Below are positions 42,988-51,282 of a stretch of DNA of 63,013 nt, piece after piece. How positions within the stretch are numbered: the first letter of the stretch is position 1; every line of letters starts with the position of its first letter. Source of the DNA: Desulfobacula sp. (GTDB taxonomy: Bacteria > Desulfobacterota > Desulfobacteria > Desulfobacterales > Desulfobacteraceae); the NCBI GenBank assembly GCA_018645325.1, contig JABGOU010000020.1, forward strand, positions 1-63,013, written 5' to 3'. A program made the translations under genes and the position numbers. Under the pieces are notes generated by a model, which worked only from the letters and a program-made list of their open reading frames with translations, was not told the origin of the DNA and searched no databases.

Positions 42988-43086
42988 AAATGATCTGTCT
43001 TTTGCAACAACGAAATCCTAATTAAAAAGGGTAAACCTCCGGCTTTGCCGGAGAGACTCCCAGAGTTTGACAATTTCGGGAATATA

Positions 43087-43140
43087 CGAAAGTCTCCAAT
43101 AGTGTGAACCGCTCAAAGATCACAAAATAGGAGACTTTCG
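43087..43140 (+). promoter_or_regulatory. tnpA leader inverted repeat sequestering the ribosome site
   Basis: A perfect 11-bp inverted repeat, CGAAAGTCTCC (43087-43097) and GGAGACTTTCG (43130-43140), ends exactly at the tnpA ATG (43141). The right arm contains the only Shine-Dalgarno sequence (GGAG), so folding would hide it, as in the translational control described for IS200. Confidence 0.75.
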
Positions 43141-43569
43141 ATGAACAATTATAATAAATTAAAGCATACGACTTGGGAATTCAAGTATCATTTGGTCTGG
43201 ATTCCAAAATATCGGAAAAAGATGATCTATGGCCAATTGAGAAAATATCTTGGTGAAATTTTGAAAGAATTGGCATTACAAAGAGAATCGAAAATAATAG
43301 AAGGGCATCTTATGGGCGATCATGTTCATGTTCTGATATCGATTCCACCAAAATATTCTGTATCTCAGGTTGTAGGATATATTAAAGGGAAAAGTGCAAT
43401 CCACATAGCAAGGACATATGCAGGGAGACGTCACAATTTTGTTGGTCAGAGTTTTTGGGCCAGAGGATATTTTGTTTCAACTGTTGGTCGGAATGAAGAA
43501 ATTGTAAAGCAATATATAAAAAAGCAAGAAGAAGCTGATCGAAAAATTGATCAGTTGGAATTATTTTGA
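43141..43569 (+). CDS. tnpA: IS200/IS605 family Y1 HUH transposase
   Basis: A 142-residue single-domain transposase. HUH motif His61-Val-His63 ('GDHVHVLIS') and nucleophile Tyr125 in 'EEIVKQYIKKQ' are intact, together with the family start 'HTTWEFKYHLVWIPKYRKK'. It cuts and joins single-stranded DNA hairpin ends. The length equals that of functional IS200 TnpA proteins, so it is likely active. It sits between the RM operon and a small zinc-ribbon gene. Confidence 0.95.
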   Translation: MNNYNKLKHTTWEFKYHLVWIPKYRKKMIYGQLRKYLGEILKELALQRESKIIEGHLMGDHVHVLISIPPKYSVSQVVGYIKGKSAIHIARTYAGRRHNFVGQSFWARGYFVSTVGRNEEIVKQYIKKQEEADRKIDQLELF

Positions 43570-43642
43570 CCACCTTTAGGTGGTTCATGGTTTTTTGACC
43601 GCTTTGAGCGGTTCACAATCAAGCCTCCGGGTTTGCCGGAGG

Positions 43643-43854
43643 TCATTGACTGCGCAAAGCAAAAACTTTGAGCGGACCGGACCCCGGTTTCCGGCGGGTG
43701 AGGGCGTGGTCCTAAAAGGCAAAAAAAATGAGATTGCCTCCGTTAATGAAAGTCAAGTATCATTATCACTGTCCGAATTTTGGGAATTTTAAGGCGTAAG
43801 TTAATTGAGAATTGCACTCAAAAAGGATTGGACTACAATTAGGAGATATTTCAG
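43643..43854. other. Spacer right of IS200 with a possible gene tail
   Basis: A plus-strand frame here reads 'RFPAGEGVVLKGKKNEIASV' and 'SLSLSEFWEF' before a stop at 43790-43792. It looks protein-like and may be the 3' end of a gene disrupted by IS200, but the family is not recognised. Confidence 0.3.
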
Positions 43855-44103
43855 ATGTCCCAGAAACAAAAAATCGTTGAAGTCTTGTTAAAAAGTGGAA
43901 AAACATCAAAAGCCATAGCCACTGGGAATAATGCTGCATGGATATGCGTGTGTGGAAGAAACGACCCTCTATTGGGAAGATCTAGTCTGGTAGATCGTTT
44001 AGCAGCTGGATTTCGTGTTGATTGCCCTGATTGTAGTTGTTGTTATTATGTTATTCCAGATGGGAAGGATCAGGGGGCGGTTTTGAACGTAATTGAAGTT
44101 TAA
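43855..44103 (+). CDS. Small zinc-ribbon-like protein
   Basis: An 82-residue protein with a good ribosome site (TAGGAGATATTTCAG before ATG). Two Cys pairs, CVC in 'WICVCGRNDPLLGRSS' and CPDC in 'RVDCPDCSCCYYVIPDG', suggest a metal-binding ribbon. A basic N-terminal helix precedes it. The family is not recognised by name. It is followed by a hairpin terminator and lies in the defence island, but a function in defence is not shown. Confidence 0.65.
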   Translation: MSQKQKIVEVLLKSGKTSKAIATGNNAAWICVCGRNDPLLGRSSLVDRLAAGFRVDCPDCSCCYYVIPDGKDQGAVLNVIEV

Positions 44104-44242
44104 TTTTTTGTTGATTCGGAAAATAGCAAACTCCACTTATGTTCACTCAACAATTATTATCCCTGTTGTGAGTATTCAAAGACGGGAATTCTTATGGATA
44201 CCAACACAAATCTTGATTTTGAAATATGATTATTGAAATGCC

Positions 44243-44268
44243 GGGCCGATTCCATAGCGGATCGGCCC
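44243..44268. terminator. Hairpin terminator
   Basis: GGGCCGAT (44243-44250) pairs with ATCGGCCC (44261-44268) across a 10-base loop and is followed by AATCTTTTG. It lies about 140 bases after the zinc-ribbon gene stop and fits an intrinsic terminator, though the T tract is weak. Confidence 0.6.
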
Positions 44269-44551
44269 AATCTTTTGATTCATCATCCATGAAGGTTGTC
44301 GATCTATCGAATTGCCTCTGAGTCACTTATTTTTCCAAGATACCTTTGTGTGGTGAGCTAGTGTTCATATTGCACCTCTTTTTTATTTGAGTGATCATTT
44401 TTTAAAAAAAACATATATATTCAAAATGTTATGCCCTTTTCTTCATAAGCGGTGAGTTGACACCGGGGTGCTCGTAAATGTAGCTCCCATTCACATTTAT
44501 ATCTTGTTCTAATATTCATTTGTCGATATAGTTGAACCAGATTATACTTTA
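44269..44551. other. Spacer before the zeta-like gene
   Basis: AT-rich spacer (with the preceding 44104-44242 making about 450 bp without a gene). A tiny ORF at 44194-44229 opens MDTNTNLDFEI and resembles the one at 48949. Nothing else is evident. Confidence 0.4.
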
Positions 44552-44590
44552 TTGATGTTGATAATTTTTAAGGGACCACCTTGGCAGAAA

Positions 44591-45097
44591 ATGAAATGCT
44601 ACATTATCGCAGGGCCTAATGGGGCCGGAAAAACAACATTTGCTGAAAACTTTCTCCCTGTTGAAGCCGAGTGTCTGAATTTTATAAACGCTGATTTAAT
44701 TGCTAAAGGTATAGCGCCCTTCAATCCGGAAAGTGTTAATTTGGAAGCCGGAAAATTATTTTTAAAAAGAATGGATGCTCTCGTTTCTAATAAAGAATCC
44801 TTTGCATTTGAAACAACATTAAGCGGGCTGAATTATATTGACCACATCAGAAAATGGAAAAAAATCGGCTACGATATAATTTTGTATTTTTTGTATCTCC
44901 CAAATGAAGAAATGGCAATTAAACGTGTTCAGCTAAGGGTTGCTGAAGGCGGGCATAATGTCCCTGAAGACGTAATCATTCGAAGATACCACAGAGGATG
45001 GGAAAATTTTAACAAACAGTATAAATATCTGGTGGATGACTGGATAGTTTTTGACAACTCCGGTGATATCCCTTTGATTATGGAGAAAAAAATTTGA
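44591..45097 (+). CDS. Zeta-toxin-like P-loop kinase
   Basis: About 168 residues from ATG 44591 (MKCYIIAGPNGAGKTTFAEN); the frame is open to TTG 44552, and no strong ribosome site decides the start. Walker A is GPNGAGKTT. The zeta/AAA_33-type lid and base-binding features are seen in 'ECLNFINADLIAKGIAPFNPE', 'SFAFETTLSG' and 'YLPNEEMAIKRVQLRVAEGGHNVPEDVIIRRYHRG'. Zeta relatives phosphorylate UDP-sugars and poison cell-wall synthesis. The TGA stop overlaps the TTG start of a small gene, so the two form a pair. Confidence 0.85.
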   Translation: MKCYIIAGPNGAGKTTFAENFLPVEAECLNFINADLIAKGIAPFNPESVNLEAGKLFLKRMDALVSNKESFAFETTLSGLNYIDHIRKWKKIGYDIILYFLYLPNEEMAIKRVQLRVAEGGHNVPEDVIIRRYHRGWENFNKQYKYLVDDWIVFDNSGDIPLIMEKKI

Positions 45098-45261
45098 AAA
45101 AAGAGTCAAATGCAAATCTGGCGCTAAATGCAATGCACCGGGCATCCAAAAAAGCAATAGAAAAGGCGGCCAATCTGGATTTAAAAATCCCTGTATGGAA
45201 AGAGGGCAAAATAATTTTTGTAAATGCTAAGGAAAAACTTAAAGAACTCAGTTACTCCTGA
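45094..45261 (+). CDS. Small partner protein of the zeta-like kinase
   Basis: A 55-residue ORF with TTG start at 45094, overlapping the kinase stop (TTGA) and preceded by GGAG eight bases upstream. It contains 'LALNAMHRASKKAIEKAA', a basic helix, then 'IPVWKEGKIIFVNA'. Short proteins of this kind ('A-x-x-A-x-x-R-A-x(4)-A' helix plus 'W-x-[ND]-G-K') commonly accompany AAA/zeta-like kinases and are candidate antitoxins. It was missed by ATG-only ORF calling. Confidence 0.65.
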   Translation: MKKESNANLALNAMHRASKKAIEKAANLDLKIPVWKEGKIIFVNAKEKLKELSYS

Positions 45262-45671
45262 CTATTAGACTGGATATCCAGCGCTTTGAATCCTCAAAAA
45301 CACCGATACAAACCTTAAATGGCCCTTAGATTTTTCAAATCTGGTTCGATAGAATTTTTATAATCAAAAAATTGGTTTATGCATCCGCTTTTACGGTTTT
45401 TATATCAAAATTAAAAATTGATCGAAGTTACGACTAAATTATCCTAATCAAAATTTTATACGGGATAATTTTGTAAACGATATCTGCAGTATCCTTGATA
45501 TTTCTTGAGAAGGAAAAAATGAATATTCAGTAAATTATTGTAGCAAATATAAGCCCCATAATGTGTCTATCTACAGTCGCTGTGAGCCCCTAATCAAAAG
45601 GCGTTTACTTCTTTCACCAGTCCTTCCTGTTTCCTATACATCGTTGGTGATCAAGTATAGCCTCCCGACAG
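45262..45671. other. Intergenic gap
   Basis: About 410 bp of AT-rich DNA between the zeta pair and the convergent YkgJ-type gene. I see no gene, strong hairpin or repeat. Confidence 0.4.
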
Positions 45672-46418
45672 TTAAGATTCAGGTAGTGCGGTATTGTTAA
45701 ATGCATATTTTGTGTGAAATCCTTTGCAACCATTTTCTAACGCGTGCCGTTTAGATTTTGGGAAATTTAGACAATGTTTTGGTTTAGTCTCGTGAATTTT
45801 GCAGATGTATTTATCCTTTTTCGGGAGTTTCCTTAACCAGGGGCAGCGGTTAACTGATTCGCCGGTCTTCGGATTGACCCATATATCATTCAAGCCTGCA
45901 AATGAATCCACCCATTCCAAGATGTCATATCGGTTTTCGCATTCCCAGCGTATAACATCAAAATCCGGAACGGACGTCTGATAAGCGTCTGATAGATCAA
46001 GGCAGCAATGCCCGCATTGCACGCATTTGAATTTTTCCATTTCAGTTTTAATTAAAAGCCCATTTGCGCCGGTTTTCTGGTGTTTTGCAACGTTTGCACT
46101 GACCCACTCAATCTTTGAGTATACTTTTCCGATTGCTTCAGACGGTTTAGAATTCAGCAGATCCAGAAAGAATTCCACCAGTTCAATACCGTAATAGAAT
46201 TTTTTGTTATCATCTGATTCTATCCATAGCCCATGCCTTTCTATCAAATCCGATGGATGCGCCTTTAATAAGTCTTTTCGGATCTCAAACTCTTCAAAAC
46301 TTTCTATTATCAGTCCAATCTCTTTTTGCTTTTGCACTTCGGATTGCATCATCAGGGTGTTTTTGAGCTCTTCTAAGGCCTCAGAAATAGAAACGAATTT
46401 TAGACACTTTTTGCCCAT
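45672..46418 (-). CDS. YkgJ family cysteine-cluster protein
   Basis: A 248-residue protein. The C-terminal half carries the Fe/Zn-type cluster motif 'KCVQCGHCCLDLSD', then 'CPWLRK', 'YICKIHETKPKHCLNFPKSK' and a final Cys in 'GCKGFH', matching the YkgJ/CxxCxxCC family. The N-terminal half is helical and may be family-specific. The function of the family is not known. The ATG at 46418 is used. It is divergent from the deaminase gene, leaving 471 bp between them. Confidence 0.82.
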   Translation of the reverse strand: MGKKCLKFVSISEALEELKNTLMMQSEVQKQKEIGLIIESFEEFEIRKDLLKAHPSDLIERHGLWIESDDNKKFYYGIELVEFFLDLLNSKPSEAIGKVYSKIEWVSANVAKHQKTGANGLLIKTEMEKFKCVQCGHCCLDLSDAYQTSVPDFDVIRWECENRYDILEWVDSFAGLNDIWVNPKTGESVNRCPWLRKLPKKDKYICKIHETKPKHCLNFPKSKRHALENGCKGFHTKYAFNNTALPES

Positions 46419-46889
46419 GGCTAATTAGTCCTTTTCAAGGGTGTTAATATTTAAACCTCCGAACAAATTCACTATCAAAAGATACATGATTCAATCGTAG
46501 AACGCAATAAATCGGTAGTGTACCTGTAGTTTCATATTCTCATGGTGTTGGCTGACAGGGATAGTGTGCGGGTTTTTTGCGCTGGCGGAAAGGGGGCTTA
46601 ATAGCCAGAAGTAAACGCTTAAAATTTCGTCAAGATTTGATCTGATGTCGTTGATAATCTGAGTGCTTTATGGAAGCAATCTCCATAGGATAATTATTCT
46701 TTAGTATTGAAATTGACGTCCGCTAAATATTCCGTCTTATTCTTCTGTCACCAAAATTATAACAGTTAAATATTGTAATTGGATGACGATACCGATATAT
46801 TGCTTTAAAAATACCTATTGAGTGATCAACCGATACAAGTAAGCTTCCAATCTACAACAATAAGTCATGTAAAAAGGAGGTGATTAGAT
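46419..46889. other. Leader region upstream of avcD-like gene; possible ncRNA
   Basis: A 471-bp non-coding gap. In Vibrio the homologous deaminase is held inactive by an upstream small RNA (AvcI). A homologous RNA could be encoded here, but no specific structure is recognised. The last bases contain a perfect ribosome site, AAGGAGGTGA, nine bases before the ATG. Confidence 0.3.
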
Positions 46890-48425
46890 ATGTCTGAAAA
46901 GATATCAAAAAATAATTATTCGGAATTTGAGCATGATTGGATCAGTAACACATCTACTGACTCAGAAATTATAATAGGGCTTGTTGGGGCCGTTGGTACT
47001 GATTTAAAAAAAGTATCAGAAATAATTAGAGAACGATTAATACAATATGATTACCAGTCTAAAGAAATACGAGTCTCAAAACAAATCATCAAAGAACTGA
47101 GCAATATCGAAGAAGGTTCAAATGCCTATGAAGTAATTGATTCTTATATGACAGCAGGAAATCAACTTAGAAAAAAAACTGGCGATTATTCAATCCTTGC
47201 ATTAGCCTCTGCTGCAAAAATAAATCAATTAAGATGCGAAATACAGTCTACTTGTGGTGAAGAAAACAGACCCTTAAAAAGATTTGCATTCATAATAAAT
47301 TCTTTAAAAATTCCTGATGAAGTTAAAAGATTAAGGAATATTTATCCTGATGGTTTCTTTCTAATCGGAGTCCATACAGACGAAGAGAGGCGGAAAACAT
47401 ATTTAATAAAGAGAAGAGGAATATCAGACACAAATGCAAAAAAACTGATTGAAAGAGATGAAGATGAAAGTGTTGATTATGGTCAGCATACAAGAGATAC
47501 TTTCCAGCACTCAGATTTTTTTATAAATTTTGATGGAAATGAAGATAGATTTTGTAATGATATTTGGAGGATTTTAAGTCTAATTTTCGGAAAACCTTTT
47601 GTGACCCCTACATTTGATGAATTTGCAATGTTTATGGCATTTTCAGCTTCATTAAGATCAGCAGACCTTTCGCGACAAGTTGGGGCAGTATTATCCAAAA
47701 ATAAAAATATTGTATCAACAGGAGCTAATGATGTCCCATGTTTTGGGGGAGGTTTATATTGGCCGGAGTATAATCATACATTGAAAGAAATTGCTGATAC
47801 CAATGATGGCAGAGATTATATGCGCCGACATGACTCTAATGCTATTGAAAAAAATTGAATTATCAATGAAATCATTGAAAAACTACCAGAAGACCAAAAA
47901 ACAAAAATGGAAGAATATCTACTCAATAAAAGCAGCATTAAAGATATCACAGAATATGGAAGGATAGTACATGCTGAAATGGAAGCAATTTTAGCATGTT
48001 CACGAACGGGTATTGGAACTGAAGGAGCCGAATTATATTGCACAACTTTTCCTTGTCATAATTGTGCAAAACATATAATCGGTGCCGGGATAAAAAGGGT
48101 TGTTTATATTGAGCCTTATCCAAAAAGTAAGGCTTTTCAGTTCCATTCTGACTCAATTTCAACTGAACTGGCTTCTAAAGATAAGGTTATTTTTGAACCA
48201 TTTGTTGGGGTTGGACCACGAAACTTTTTTAATTTATTTTCAATGAAATTTGGTAGCGGATACCCATTGAAAAGAAAGAATAAAGATGGTACAGTTTCAG
48301 AGTGGAATAAAAAGAACGGGAGATTGAGGATGCAAATGCTACCTTGCTCTTATTTAGAAAGAGAGGATTTGGCAGCAAACTTACTTTCCCATTATTTGGA
48401 GGAAATAGATGAAAACTCACAGTAG
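46890..48425 (+). pseudogene. AvcD/DCD-type antiphage deoxycytidylate deaminase, interrupted by an in-frame TGA
   Basis: A 511-codon frame. The N-terminal half resembles a P-loop nucleotide kinase ('IIIGLVGAVGTDLKKVSEII'). The C-terminal half is a zinc deaminase: His361-Ala-Glu363 in 'GRIVHAEMEAI', and Cys389/Cys392 in 'CTTFPCHNCAKH'. Homologues deplete dCTP/dCMP pools during phage infection. A TGA at codon 323 (47856-47858) lies in the linker between 'RHDSNAIEKN' and 'IINEIIEKLPEDQ'; the same frame continues without further stops. Both halves look otherwise intact. A small gene overlaps its 3' end. Confidence 0.85.
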
Positions 48426-48585
48426 TCTTCGTGATCATATTAAAAGTTCCAGAGAAAAAGTATCAACTTGGCCTTCATGGAAAAAGGATGTCATGGGTGT
48501 TGTGAGTAGAAATTCACGCTCTGGTCAATTTGCTTTTGATAGAGATACTGGGTCTTCGGCAAAAAACAAATCAACCAATAAATAA
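48409..48585 (+). CDS. Small WPxW-motif protein coupled to the deaminase
   Basis: A 58-residue ORF: ATG 48409 with a strong GGAGG seven bases upstream, overlapping the deaminase stop by 17 bases. Sequence features are 'SLRDHIKSSREKVSTWPSWKK' in two overlapping parts: a charged helix then the WPSW motif, followed by a Ser/Asn-rich, probably unstructured tail. Short proteins with a charged helix and W-P-x-W are frequent next to stress and addiction genes; the exact role is not known. It is a candidate cofactor or antitoxin. Confidence 0.65.
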   Translation: MKTHSSLRDHIKSSREKVSTWPSWKKDVMGVVSRNSRSGQFAFDRDTGSSAKNKSTNK

Positions 48586-49107
48586 TCTATTGAAATTTTA
48601 CCTATAAAGATCTTATAGCCTTCTCTTTTTTCATAGTAGGCTTTTGTTTTCTAAAAAAATTTTCTTTTTTATCCTTTTTGAACCTCAACCATCCTTGCAT
48701 CATCCTATATTCAATTTTTAACGAAAAACTGTTTTGAATTATATCGTTATCTTAAATATTTCAACTGCGGACTATGTCTATTTGTGTTGCGTGTAAATGC
48801 TGGGTCGAAGGGGAGTAGACTATTATTAAGAAGTCCGGGGATTATTAAACTGTAGCCAAGGCATTTTACGGTTGGTGAGAATTTCATACATCGATGCCGG
48901 TCAAGAATAAATTATCCTATTCTGGAGAATCCAGCACCAAAAATCTTTATGGATACCGACACAAACCTGAAATTACTCTTGAAATACCTGAAAAACAATC
49001 CCATAGATTTTTATTTGCCGGGTTTTGTATATAATTTTTGACTCGTGGGGAATTATCAAGTATCATTTTAGATATTATATATAAATGAATTGTTGAGGAC
49101 AAAAACA
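48586..49107. other. Intergenic gap between deaminase module and RelB/ParE-type pair
   Basis: About 520 bp of AT-rich DNA. A 31-codon ORF at 48949-49044 begins MDTDTNLKLLLKYLKNNPID and resembles the aborted MDTNTNL ORF at 44194, so it may be a vestige of a repeated gene start. No other feature is seen. Confidence 0.35.
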
Positions 49108-49311
49108 ATGACACAGAATCTATTGGATGAAGCCTTGAAAATGCCGCCAAATGAAAGGATTGAATTCGCTCAATTAATAATGGCCAGCATAGATTGCGAA
49201 GAAGATAAAATCCGGAAGTTATGGCTGGATGAAGTCGAGGACCGGAGGCAAGCTGTTAAAGATGGGCGATCGAAATTAATCGATTTTGATAGCTTATACA
49301 ATGAAGATTAG
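49108..49311 (+). CDS. Addiction-module antitoxin component (RelB/TIGR02574 type)
   Basis: A 67-residue protein from ATG 49108 (MTQNLLDEALKMPPNERIEFA), with TTGAGGAC upstream. Pattern 'L-x-x-A-L-x-L-P-x-x-E-R-x-x-[LF]-A' and 'WLDEVEDRRQAVKDGRSKLID' match the small 'putative addiction module' antitoxins that precede ParE/RelE toxins. It overlaps the toxin start by 11 bases. Confidence 0.85.
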   Translation: MTQNLLDEALKMPPNERIEFAQLIMASIDCEEDKIRKLWLDEVEDRRQAVKDGRSKLIDFDSLYNED

Positions 49312-49600
49312 AATTCATGAATTGGCAGCAAAAGAATTTGATGACGCAATCATGTGGTATGATCAGCAGTCTGAAGGTTTGGGAAAACGATTTAAAAAAA
49401 CAGTTAAAAATAGTATTGAAAAAATAAGAAATAATCCTGAATGGTACCTGAAAGAATCAATTGATCTATATAAGACCTACATACCCAAATTCCCATATAA
49501 AGTTCTTTTCACAGTTGAAAAACACGAAATTATAATTGCACAAGTGCCGATAACAGCATTACCATTTAAGGCTCGACTGGGGATCATCAATGTGATTTAA
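49301..49600 (+). CDS. RelE/ParE family toxin
   Basis: A 99-residue toxin from ATG 49301 (MKIRIHELAAKEFDDAIMWYDQQ). The ParE/RelE fold signature is clear: 'LAAKEFDDAIMWYDQQSEGLGKRF', 'NPEWYLKE' and 'YKTYIPKFPYKVLFTVEKHEIIIAQV'. ParE members target gyrase and RelE members cleave ribosome-bound mRNA; this subgroup (paired with TIGR02574-type antitoxins) is not resolved. The gene is complete and overlaps its antitoxin. Confidence 0.88.
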   Translation: MKIRIHELAAKEFDDAIMWYDQQSEGLGKRFKKTVKNSIEKIRNNPEWYLKESIDLYKTYIPKFPYKVLFTVEKHEIIIAQVPITALPFKARLGIINVI

Positions 49601-49713
49601 ATCAGCAGGTTCAAAAGTTTCAATCTATTCCAGATGGATTTTTTCTCCAATGTTGAAAATCATTATGACGCTGAAACTTAACCTGCCTCCATAAGTAGAA
49701 GAGGAGTTATGAA

Positions 49714-51138
49714 ATGAGATCACACAAATTTTTAGTTTTGATTATTATAGGGATACTGTGCTTCCCTTTTACAGGGCAAACACTGGAAGCTCCGTTACTA
49801 CAAGTATCTATCAACGGAAGCCAGGTGGATATAAGTTGGAATAAAGTCAGCAATGCCTTAGGACATAAACTTTATTATGCTGCATTTCCTTATACGGGGT
49901 CAGGTTCGATCCAAAGTTTTGATCTTGCCGATTCCAATAGCCTGTCTGTTCAACTGTCCACCGGTGCAGCTTTTTATATTACGATTGTAAGTTATGACAA
50001 TACGGGTGAGAGTGCATATTCCAATATAGAGCTTGTGCAGATTAATAGCTCATCTAAGGATTTGCCCTCTGGTATAATAATGAAATCCGTTACCGGAGGC
50101 ACGTTTGCTATGGGGAACAACTCATTGCTGGGGCCCCAGTCAAAAGATGCCACAGAACATCAGGTGACCCTCAGCGATTTTGAACTAAGTGAAACGGAAA
50201 TTACCAATTCTCAATACATTGAATTTTTAAACGCAGCGTTTTCAGATGGTTTGATTGAAGTTCAAACCGGAAGCTCTGGACCTGATTTGGGTAAATCACT
50301 CGTTGTCGGAACCAGTACTTCAGGTTATGCAGGCCTTGTGCTCTATGAACTCAGCGGTACACGCGTAATGAAAGATCACGATGATGCAGACGGGGACAAT
50401 GATCCTTTTACAGGAAAAATCGAACCAGAGAATCCTTTAAATATAGCCTTTATTGGTTTTGACTCAGCCCAACAACTATTTTCCCTCAAGGATCCACATA
50501 ATGCTGCGGATTTCAACTGGCAGGAACTGACCAATTACTACGACTACGGCACAACATCCCATGTTAAAGATACAAATCAGCAATTTAATGATTTTAGTAG
50601 CTGGGACGAGTTAAAGGGATGGACTGAAAGCGATCCATCGGCTGCGACAGGGTTGCCAGCCAAAAATCAAGTTACGGATTATCCCGTGACATTTATTAGA
50701 TGGTGGGGGGCTAAAGCCTTTGCCTTGTATTACGATGTGAAGTTACCGACAGAGGCCCAGTGGGAATATGCTGCAAAAGCAGGGAGTCAGAATTATTTTT
50801 ATGCTGTGTATGACGGTATAAGTGTGGATGATGCCAATTGGAATAACCTGAAGCTGAATCCTGCCATACACCATGTCAGAGCCGCTAAAAGCGGCCAGCC
50901 TAATCCCTTTGGGCTCTATAATCTGGCGGGCAATGTCTGGGAATGGATGGCTGATAATTACCAGGCTTTCACCTCAGACCCGGCAGTTGATCCTTTAGTT
51001 GAAGTCAGTGGTTCTACGACCCGATCCTGGCGCGGCGGATCGTGGAATTACCATCAGGCCACTTTGGAAAGCAGCGCTCGCTATTACGATGATGAGGATA
51101 AAGGAAATGATCATTTTGGATTTAGAATAGCCAAATAA
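49714..51138 (+). CDS. Secreted formylglycine-generating-enzyme-like (SUMF1) protein
   Basis: A 474-residue protein with a signal peptide (residues 1-25, 'FLVLIIIGILCFPFTGQTL'), a fibronectin-III-like segment (about 28-110, 'VDISWNKVSNALGHKLYYA') and an FGE-sulfatase domain (about 125-474: 'MKSVTGGTFAMGNNS', 'SETEITNSQYIEFLNAA', 'LPTEAQWEYAAKAGS', 'YNLAGNVWEWMADNY', 'RGGSWNYHQ', 'HFGFRIAK'). The usual catalytic Cys pair of true FGE is not apparent, so a non-catalytic or other C-type lectin-like role is likely. It is probably periplasmic or extracellular. The start ATG follows GAGGAGTTATGAA-type text. Confidence 0.85.
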   Translation: MRSHKFLVLIIIGILCFPFTGQTLEAPLLQVSINGSQVDISWNKVSNALGHKLYYAAFPYTGSGSIQSFDLADSNSLSVQLSTGAAFYITIVSYDNTGESAYSNIELVQINSSSKDLPSGIIMKSVTGGTFAMGNNSLLGPQSKDATEHQVTLSDFELSETEITNSQYIEFLNAAFSDGLIEVQTGSSGPDLGKSLVVGTSTSGYAGLVLYELSGTRVMKDHDDADGDNDPFTGKIEPENPLNIAFIGFDSAQQLFSLKDPHNAADFNWQELTNYYDYGTTSHVKDTNQQFNDFSSWDELKGWTESDPSAATGLPAKNQVTDYPVTFIRWWGAKAFALYYDVKLPTEAQWEYAAKAGSQNYFYAVYDGISVDDANWNNLKLNPAIHHVRAAKSGQPNPFGLYNLAGNVWEWMADNYQAFTSDPAVDPLVEVSGSTTRSWRGGSWNYHQATLESSARYYDDEDKGNDHFGFRIAK

Positions 51139-51282
51139 AGTGTACTATCTTGCCTGTTTAATATTTTTTTTAAAATAAGTTGAATTTTTATTACATTTTA
51201 GTTGACAAAAACCAGGCTCTTGTCCTAAAAACCCTGGCAAGAAAAATTCATCTAATTCTAAGATGCTAAAGGAAATATTATT

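Larger units (their letters stand above)
43037..43642. mobile_element. IS200/IS605-type element with tnpA only
   Basis: Hairpins flank a solo tnpA: CTCCGGC-TTT-GCCGGAG at 43037-43053 on the left, and CCTCCGG-gtttg-CCGGAGG at 43624-43642 on the right, as expected for subterminal imperfect palindromes recognised by Y1 transposases. Additional small hairpins occur at 43570-43583 and 43598-43612. Exact cleavage sites are not resolved, so the element may extend some tens of bases beyond these limits. No tnpB or terminal direct repeats are seen. Confidence 0.75.

Noticed and set aside
47856-47858. TGA in the deaminase as selenocysteine
   Set aside because: It lies in a linker, not at a catalytic Cys position, and I see no obvious SECIS-like hairpin just downstream.
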